Assembly (NCBI RefSeq): GCF_004349265.1
Contig: NZ_SMFL01000001.1
Location: 866,293-930,292 of the forward strand
Reading direction: 5' to 3'
Source: Dyadobacter psychrotolerans
Lineage (GTDB): Bacteria > Bacteroidota > Bacteroidia > Cytophagales > Spirosomataceae
Length of the DNA: 64,000 bases
Below, piece after piece: positions 60,085 to 64,000 of this stretch. Below the pieces are notes generated by a model. It saw nothing but the letters and a program-made list of their open reading frames with translations. It was not told the origin of the DNA and made no database searches. Made by a program: the position numbers and the translations under genes. How positions within the stretch are numbered: position 1 is the stretch's first letter; every line of letters begins with the position of its first letter.

Positions 60085-60987
60085 TTACCCCTGAATTCCA
60101 CAGTACAATTGCTGAACCTTACTTCTGAAATCTATAAGCCACGACTTATCATATCTTTCATTTAAAACAGAAGAGGAAAAAACCTTATCATACCATTCTT
60201 TAAGCTCCTTCTGTTTTTCTTTGGCAATAAAAAGTTTTGGTCCTGCTCCAAAGCTGACTGCTCCATGAAGCATGAGCTCCTGAGCTGAATGAGAAACTTT
60301 TAGTTTATCGAGTTCTCTTGAAAGCAACCTCAAAACAGCCGTTTTTAATTCTTTTTGCTTACGATTACAGCTGTTGCCGGAGTACCAGCGATAGGAAAGA
60401 TATTGTTCAGGAAGATTAGTAACCTTGCAAACCTCGGAAAAACGGATCCATAAATCATGGTCTTCACAATACTGAAATTCGGGATCATAGGCTAATTCTC
60501 TTACTATGGCAGTGCGCATAGTGACTGCCGGGTGAGCGAACTGGTTTCTAAAGATTAGGCCAAGCTTTAGAAAATCGGAGTCCTGATGTGTTTTGGAGGT
60601 ACTTAAAAACCGGCCATTTTCATCCATGATCCTGTACCACCCACCTACCATTCCAAAATCAGCATTTTTCTGCAAAAAACTTATCTGTTCTTCTAACCTG
60701 TTACCCAGCATTACATCATCAGCATCCATACGGGCAATGAATTCGCTATTTGCGATTTTCAACCCATGGTTTAAGGTTTCAACAATGCCTGCATTTTCAG
60801 AATTTCTGAGGTATTTTATTTTCTTATTTTTAAAAGTGTCAATAACCTGACTAGTGTTATCTGTGCTTCCGTCATCTATAATGAGAATTTCGTAGTCTTT
60901 ATATTTCTGTTTCAAAACACTGTCCAATGTTTCTTTTATGTATTTCCCGCAGTTATAGGCAGGAATTAAAACTGTGGTCTCGGGCAT
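60085..60987 (-). CDS. GT2 family glycosyltransferase 1
   Basis: A 300-aa GT-A fold protein: TTVLIPAYNCGKYIKETLDSVLKQ, YEILIIDDGSTDNTSQVID, and the DxD-type ARMDADDVMLGNRLEEQ, followed by FAHPAVTMRT and YDPEFQYCEDHDLWIRFSE, where the acidic residues are the probable catalytic base region. It transfers a sugar from a nucleotide donor, on the cytoplasmic face of the membrane; the acceptor is unknown. A second GT2 gene follows upstream at 61050, so they are probably co-transcribed with a polysaccharide role. Confidence 0.88.
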   Translation of the reverse strand: MPETTVLIPAYNCGKYIKETLDSVLKQKYKDYEILIIDDGSTDNTSQVIDTFKNKKIKYLRNSENAGIVETLNHGLKIANSEFIARMDADDVMLGNRLEEQISFLQKNADFGMVGGWYRIMDENGRFLSTSKTHQDSDFLKLGLIFRNQFAHPAVTMRTAIVRELAYDPEFQYCEDHDLWIRFSEVCKVTNLPEQYLSYRWYSGNSCNRKQKELKTAVLRLLSRELDKLKVSHSAQELMLHGAVSFGAGPKLFIAKEKQKELKEWYDKVFSSSVLNERYDKSWLIDFRSKVQQLYCGIQG

Positions 60988-61049
60988 ATTGAATGTTGAT
61001 GCGTGTATGTATATGTATCCTTAAATGGTCAAGTCAGCAACTGTTGTTA

Positions 61050-61970
61050 TTAAACCAGATTCCGCGCTTCCCTATCTTTAGCAGTTACCAACAAATTTCT
61101 GTAATGCCTTAGCATAAATGCCTGATTGTAATTTTTTTGTTTGCTGTTCGCATTTACGATCAGGTTTACAATGCTGTAGACATTCTCTATTTCAGTTGAG
61201 ATAAATTCCGATGTGTTGTCAAATAATTTCAAGTAAACAGCCTGCTCCTCCAAAGTGAGGTTTATATCAAATTTATTCAGCTGGCTTAATCTTATTTTAT
61301 CCGCACACGCCTTCTGAGACAACTTTTTATCAGATGAAATTTGAGATGCGTGCTTGCGATAATACATCAGGCTCTCTGCTGTGTTGACTACCGGAAAATA
61401 CTGAGCACACCGGCTCACAAAGTCAAAATCTGAGGCATACAGATACGATTCATCATAAAATAGCTGAAATCTTTTCAGCAAGCTGTGCCTTAACATCAAT
61501 GACGGATGCAGGGTAAAGTTATCGATCAGAAACAAAACAGCAAGTTCTTCGGCGCCGACAACAGGCTTAAAAATTCTTCCCGAACCATTTCCTGCCTCAT
61601 CTATAACGGTTGCCTGCGAACCCACACAGCCAACATCCTGATTATTTTTCAAGAATTCAAGCTGCCTTTGAAGTCGTTCCGGCCTGGCAACATCATCGGC
61701 ATCCATTACGCAAATATATTCTCCGCTGGCAGCTTTCATCCCAATATTGCGCGCAGCATAATTACCCCGGTTCTGTTTTAATCCGATTAGGCATATACGT
61801 GAGTCCCGGAAGTCTTTAATTTTACCTAGTGTACCATCTGTTGACCCATCATCGATCACGATTAATTCAAGATTAGCATACGATTGATCCAGAATACTTT
61901 TTATAGCAGAAGTAACATACTTTTCACAGTTATAACAGGGCATCACAACAGATACAAGATTTGCGTGCAT
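61050..61970 (-). CDS. GT2 family glycosyltransferase 2
   Basis: A protein of 306 aa from ATG 61970 (MHANLVSVVMPCYNCEKYV); an upstream ATG would add 24 residues ahead of the first strand. It has VVMPCYNCEKYVTSAIKSIL, LELIVIDDGSTDGTLGKIKDF, the DxD region CVMDADDVARPERLQRQLEF, and the FTLHPSLMLRHSLLKRF segment with SDFDFVSRCAQYF. It is similar in layout to the gene at 60085, with which it is in tandem. No polymerase or flippase is in view. Confidence 0.87.
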   Translation of the reverse strand: MHANLVSVVMPCYNCEKYVTSAIKSILDQSYANLELIVIDDGSTDGTLGKIKDFRDSRICLIGLKQNRGNYAARNIGMKAASGEYICVMDADDVARPERLQRQLEFLKNNQDVGCVGSQATVIDEAGNGSGRIFKPVVGAEELAVLFLIDNFTLHPSLMLRHSLLKRFQLFYDESYLYASDFDFVSRCAQYFPVVNTAESLMYYRKHASQISSDKKLSQKACADKIRLSQLNKFDINLTLEEQAVYLKLFDNTSEFISTEIENVYSIVNLIVNANSKQKNYNQAFMLRHYRNLLVTAKDREARNLV

Positions 61971-62097
61971 GACAATTATCTGTTTAAATCTTAAAATAAC
62001 GACTGACTTTGGCAGTAATGGAATTTCATACTTTACTGTCAAAGTCCAGAAGCCAATAGTTCAGACGATTACAAAACTCAGGCTAATCACTTCTTGC

Positions 62098-62136
62098 AAA
62101 GTATGATAGAGCAAAATATGAACTCTATCATACTTT
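62098..62136. terminator. Hairpin between the GT2 gene and the membrane-protein array
   Basis: AAAGTATGATAGAG (62098-62111) and CTCTATCATACTTT (62123-62136) are perfect 14-bp arms. It lies 3 bases past the stop of the small membrane gene on the minus strand, so it ends that transcript. Confidence 0.8.
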
Positions 62137-62138
62137 CG

Positions 62139-62546
62139 TTAATACCAATACCCGTGAACGATTTTATTTACTAATAATATTAAACCATATGGAGAAATAA
62201 CAATTAATAGAGCAATACTCCAATACATCCATTTACCTGCCTTGCTGTTAAGGAATTTATTACCTCTAAAACGATTATATACTTTAAGATATCTTTTGTT
62301 AATAACAAACAACAAATAGACGGTAACCGCAGATATTAAAAGCATTAAGTAAGCAGCTGGCTTCGAGATTCCGGTAGACTTTCGATCTATATCCTGAATG
62401 TATGACATAATCATAGCTGAAAATAAAAGAAACGAACATATAAGAAAAGTAAAAATAAAATAAACCGTGATAACGGGGGTATCAATTTTATGGTTTGTAT
62501 TTCGCGAATAATAGCTTAAAAGCACATAGAACAGTTTGTCTATCAT
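62139..62546 (-). CDS. Small membrane protein, array copy 1
   Basis: A 135-aa protein starting MIDKLFYVLLSYYSRNTNHKIDTPVI, with four predicted membrane segments (VYFIFTFLICSFLLFSAMI, YLMLLISAVTVYLLFVIN, WMYWSIALLIVISPYGLILL). The first 25 residues and the loop INKRYLKVYNRFRGNKFLNSKAGKW are closely matched by the gene at 63219, and the N terminus also by the broken gene at 62625. The family is not known to me. A terminator follows. Multicopy small membrane proteins like this may belong to an immunity or toxin system; that is only a suggestion. Confidence 0.6.
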   Translation of the reverse strand: MIDKLFYVLLSYYSRNTNHKIDTPVITVYFIFTFLICSFLLFSAMIMSYIQDIDRKSTGISKPAAYLMLLISAVTVYLLFVINKRYLKVYNRFRGNKFLNSKAGKWMYWSIALLIVISPYGLILLVNKIVHGYWY

Positions 62547-62624
62547 CTCTTAATGTGTAATAAAACCCTTTCAAATATCTTTATTTAATCTAATCACTGG
62601 CCATTTAAGATAAACGGTCAATGA

Positions 62625-63022
62625 TTAAGTTAAAAAGTTAATTGCAAAAATTCCAAATATGGAGGTGATCCAAAAGATCCAGACAAATACTTTTACAGAC
62701 TGCGTGACATTAAAATGATACCTTTCCGTAAGGCCTGTTTCTTTTGATACACCATAAACTTTAAAAAGAAGATAATATACCAGGCAGCCCAGCGTAATAC
62801 ATAATCCTAATGATATTATATATTTATTAGACTAAAAAAACTTATCCGTTTATGCGTCACTTCCGCCAATATTTTTAAAAATAGAAATATTAGCCCAATA
62901 AGCCCGGCACATATCTGAAGAAGTGATGAATACCAGGCCGGACCACTATCCGTCCCATTTAGACTAGCTTTATAATGCATTGTGAAAAAGGTATAGTAGT
63001 ACATGTATAGTAACTTGATCAT
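62625..63022 (-). pseudogene. Small membrane protein, array copy 2, frameshifted
   Basis: The first 68 codons from ATG 63022 (MIKLLYMYYYTFFTMHYK...) lead to RISFFSLINI and a stop at 62819. In another frame, from about 62829 to the stop at 62625, the translation continues as a membrane-type sequence NKYIISLGLCITLGCLVYYL, then KVYGVSKETGLTERYHFNV and FGIFAINFLT. Joining the two at about 62828-62834 gives roughly 130 aa, the same size and layout as the flanking copies at 62139 and 63219. A single-base deletion close to the run of seven A explains it; a sequencing error cannot be excluded. Confidence 0.6.
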
Positions 63023-63060
63023 TAATATTTAGTTGTCCAAGTGAAAAATAATATCGAAGA

Positions 63061-63099
63061 ACTTAGGCAATTAAGAATTTCATTCTTAATTGCCTAAGT
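63061..63099. terminator. 18-bp hairpin downstream of the third array copy
   Basis: ACTTAGGCAATTAAGAAT (63061-63078) and ATTCTTAATTGCCTAAGT (63082-63099) are perfect 18-bp arms with a TTC loop. It lies 120 bases after the stop of the minus-strand gene at 63219. Confidence 0.75.
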
Positions 63100-63218
63100 C
63101 TTTAAACTCGACTAACTGTTAACAGTTTAAATATTCCCCGATGCTAAAATGAAAAATGGATCAATTATCATTGTCAATATCAAATAAACACCTTATATAC
63201 TACTAATCAATAAATTTA

Positions 63219-63620
63219 TCAAAATCCCTTTGCCAATCTATGGGTTATCGCAGTTAATATAAATGGAGAACATAATAATATAAAGAACAGCACCCAATAA
63301 CTCCATTTACCTAATTTGCTGTTTAGGAACAAATCAGATCGATATCTTTTGTATACAGCAACATGTCTCTTTTTATAAATAAACAAAGCATAGTCAATTA
63401 TCGCAGCTAAAATTCCAAGTGTCCAGGTTATAAAATGTTTAGTTGGAATCCAGCCCCAATCATCAAGAACTATTGTTCTAAGTATATGGTACACAGCTAG
63501 CAGCATACAAAAAAACAACAAAACAAATATAAAAAATACGGTGATGACTGGTGTATCCTTTTCATGATCAGTATTTCGCGAATAATAGCTAAGCAGAACG
63601 TAAAAAAGTTTGTCTATCAT
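63219..63620 (-). CDS. Small membrane protein, array copy 3
   Basis: A 133-aa paralogue of the gene at 62139: MIDKLFYVLLSYYSRNTDHEKDTPVI is nearly identical, followed by membrane segments VFFIFVLLFFCMLLAVYHIL, FITWTLGILAAIIDYALFIY, and KWSYWVLFFILLCSPFILTA. The basic loop YKKRHVAVYKRYRSDLFLNSKLGKW matches copy 1. Divergence is greatest in the second half of the first membrane hairpin. The sequence is upstream of the IS630 gene on the same strand; no promoter was recognised. Confidence 0.6.
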   Translation of the reverse strand: MIDKLFYVLLSYYSRNTDHEKDTPVITVFFIFVLLFFCMLLAVYHILRTIVLDDWGWIPTKHFITWTLGILAAIIDYALFIYKKRHVAVYKRYRSDLFLNSKLGKWSYWVLFFILLCSPFILTAITHRLAKGF

Positions 63621-63718
63621 TTATGAAGCAATAATCAGTCCATTTTCTTGATAAAAGAATATCGTTGACCGCTATCAGGATCTCCTCTCCAAACAAACAA
63701 ACTAATACTAAATCCAAT

Positions 63719-64000
63719 TTAAATAGACGTATTTCTGATATAGGGAAAACAAGTAAGTGAAATCACGTTGTCAATGGATTCTGAAATGTTCTCTACTACT
63801 TTCTGAATTTTTTGTTGTGCGAGTTCTAGGCTGTCAAAAACTTTGTTTTTCAGATACCTCCGCACTTCCTTGAAAAATCTTTCAATAGGATTTAGTTCAG
63901 GACAAGCGGGCGGCAATTTTTTAAATACTAATTTGTTGGCATCAAAAAGTTCGTCTTTATGAGCTTTCGCACCGTCGGCTATAAAAAGAGACTTTTGGTT
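63719..64000 (-). CDS. IS630-family transposase, C-terminal part (cut by window end)
   Basis: The minus-strand frame ends at 63719 and continues past base 64000. It reads KSLFIADGAKAHKDELFDAN, then LPPACPELNPIERFFKEVRRYLKNKVF, the C-terminal region of DDE transposases of the IS630/Tc1 superfamily, with the PELNPIE motif carrying the last catalytic glutamate. The upstream part lies outside the window, so intactness cannot be judged. The insertion-sequence end should be between the stop and about 63620; no inverted repeat could be matched without the other end. Confidence 0.88.
   Translation of the reverse strand, partial: NQKSLFIADGAKAHKDELFDANKLVFKKLPPACPELNPIERFFKEVRRYLKNKVFDSLELAQQKIQKVVENISESIDNVISLTCFPYIRNTSI

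Noticed and set aside
62581..62640. Separate small gene behind the broken membrane gene
   Set aside because: The second frame has no start codon; it is better explained as the end of the frameshifted array copy.
1..64000. tRNA, rRNA, CRISPR or prophage
   Set aside because: No cloverleaf-like segments, regular repeat-spacer array or phage structural genes were noticed while reading; a covariance-model scan was not possible here.

Overview
The window looks like a chromosomal stretch from a member of the Bacteroidota, most likely Cytophagales/Spirosomataceae (Dyadobacter-like). This rests on gene families typical of the phylum (PUR/DUF3276, DUF4249 next to a TonB receptor, DUF5723, DUF6624, GH92, cytoplasmic GH88, secreted S9 peptidases), on promoters of the TAnnTTTG type, and on the lack of strong Shine-Dalgarno sites. 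The genus is inference. No rRNA, tRNA or CRISPR array was seen.

Layout. 0-15 kb: mostly core genes (ychF start, PUR protein, RlpA-like protein, DUF58 protein, radA, a LytTR regulator, pheS, a circularly permuted ATP-grasp with an esterase, msrB, class A PBP). 15.2-20.8 kb: a minus-strand accessory cluster resembling a double-glycine bacteriocin system. It has a LuxR-type regulator, two Gly-Gly leader peptides (one of 52 aa, easily missed), small membrane proteins, a membrane-anchored thioredoxin-like protein and a C39-peptidase ABC exporter broken by one in-frame TGA. The regulator itself carries a 15-residue segment that copies the leader of the first peptide. 20.9-23.5 kb: an MsbA-like ABC transporter and a DUF4126 protein. 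23.5-30.2 kb: an AraC-regulated catabolic operon (GH88 hydrolase, TIM-barrel isomerase, Gfo/Idh oxidoreductase, SDR, MFS importer) with no SusCD pair. 30.3-46.4 kb: two copies of a small secreted protein, each with the same promoter, around an XRE regulator. These are followed by secreted enzymes (Gfo/Idh, GH18, SMP-30), an M3 peptidase, a TonB receptor/DUF4249 pair and small conserved proteins. 46.4-60 kb: threonine aldolase, two S9 peptidases, twin esterases, a DAO-type oxidoreductase, GH92, a metallo-hydrolase and a patatin. 60-64 kb: two GT2 glycosyltransferases, a three-gene array of small membrane proteins (the middle one frameshifted) and an IS630-family transposase cut by the window end.

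Working together. In the 15-20 kb cluster the peptides would be made with a 15-aa leader, trimmed at Gly-Gly and exported by the C39 transporter, with the thioredoxin-like protein acting on their cysteine pairs. The small membrane proteins are immunity candidates. The promoter, a hairpin between peptide genes and export genes, and the leader-like tail of the regulator suggest layered control. The TGA in the exporter means the system may be dead in this strain, or that the base is a sequencing error. Intergenic space also carries four copies of an AGACTTTCCAAG palindrome and a tandem ~125-bp hairpin unit.
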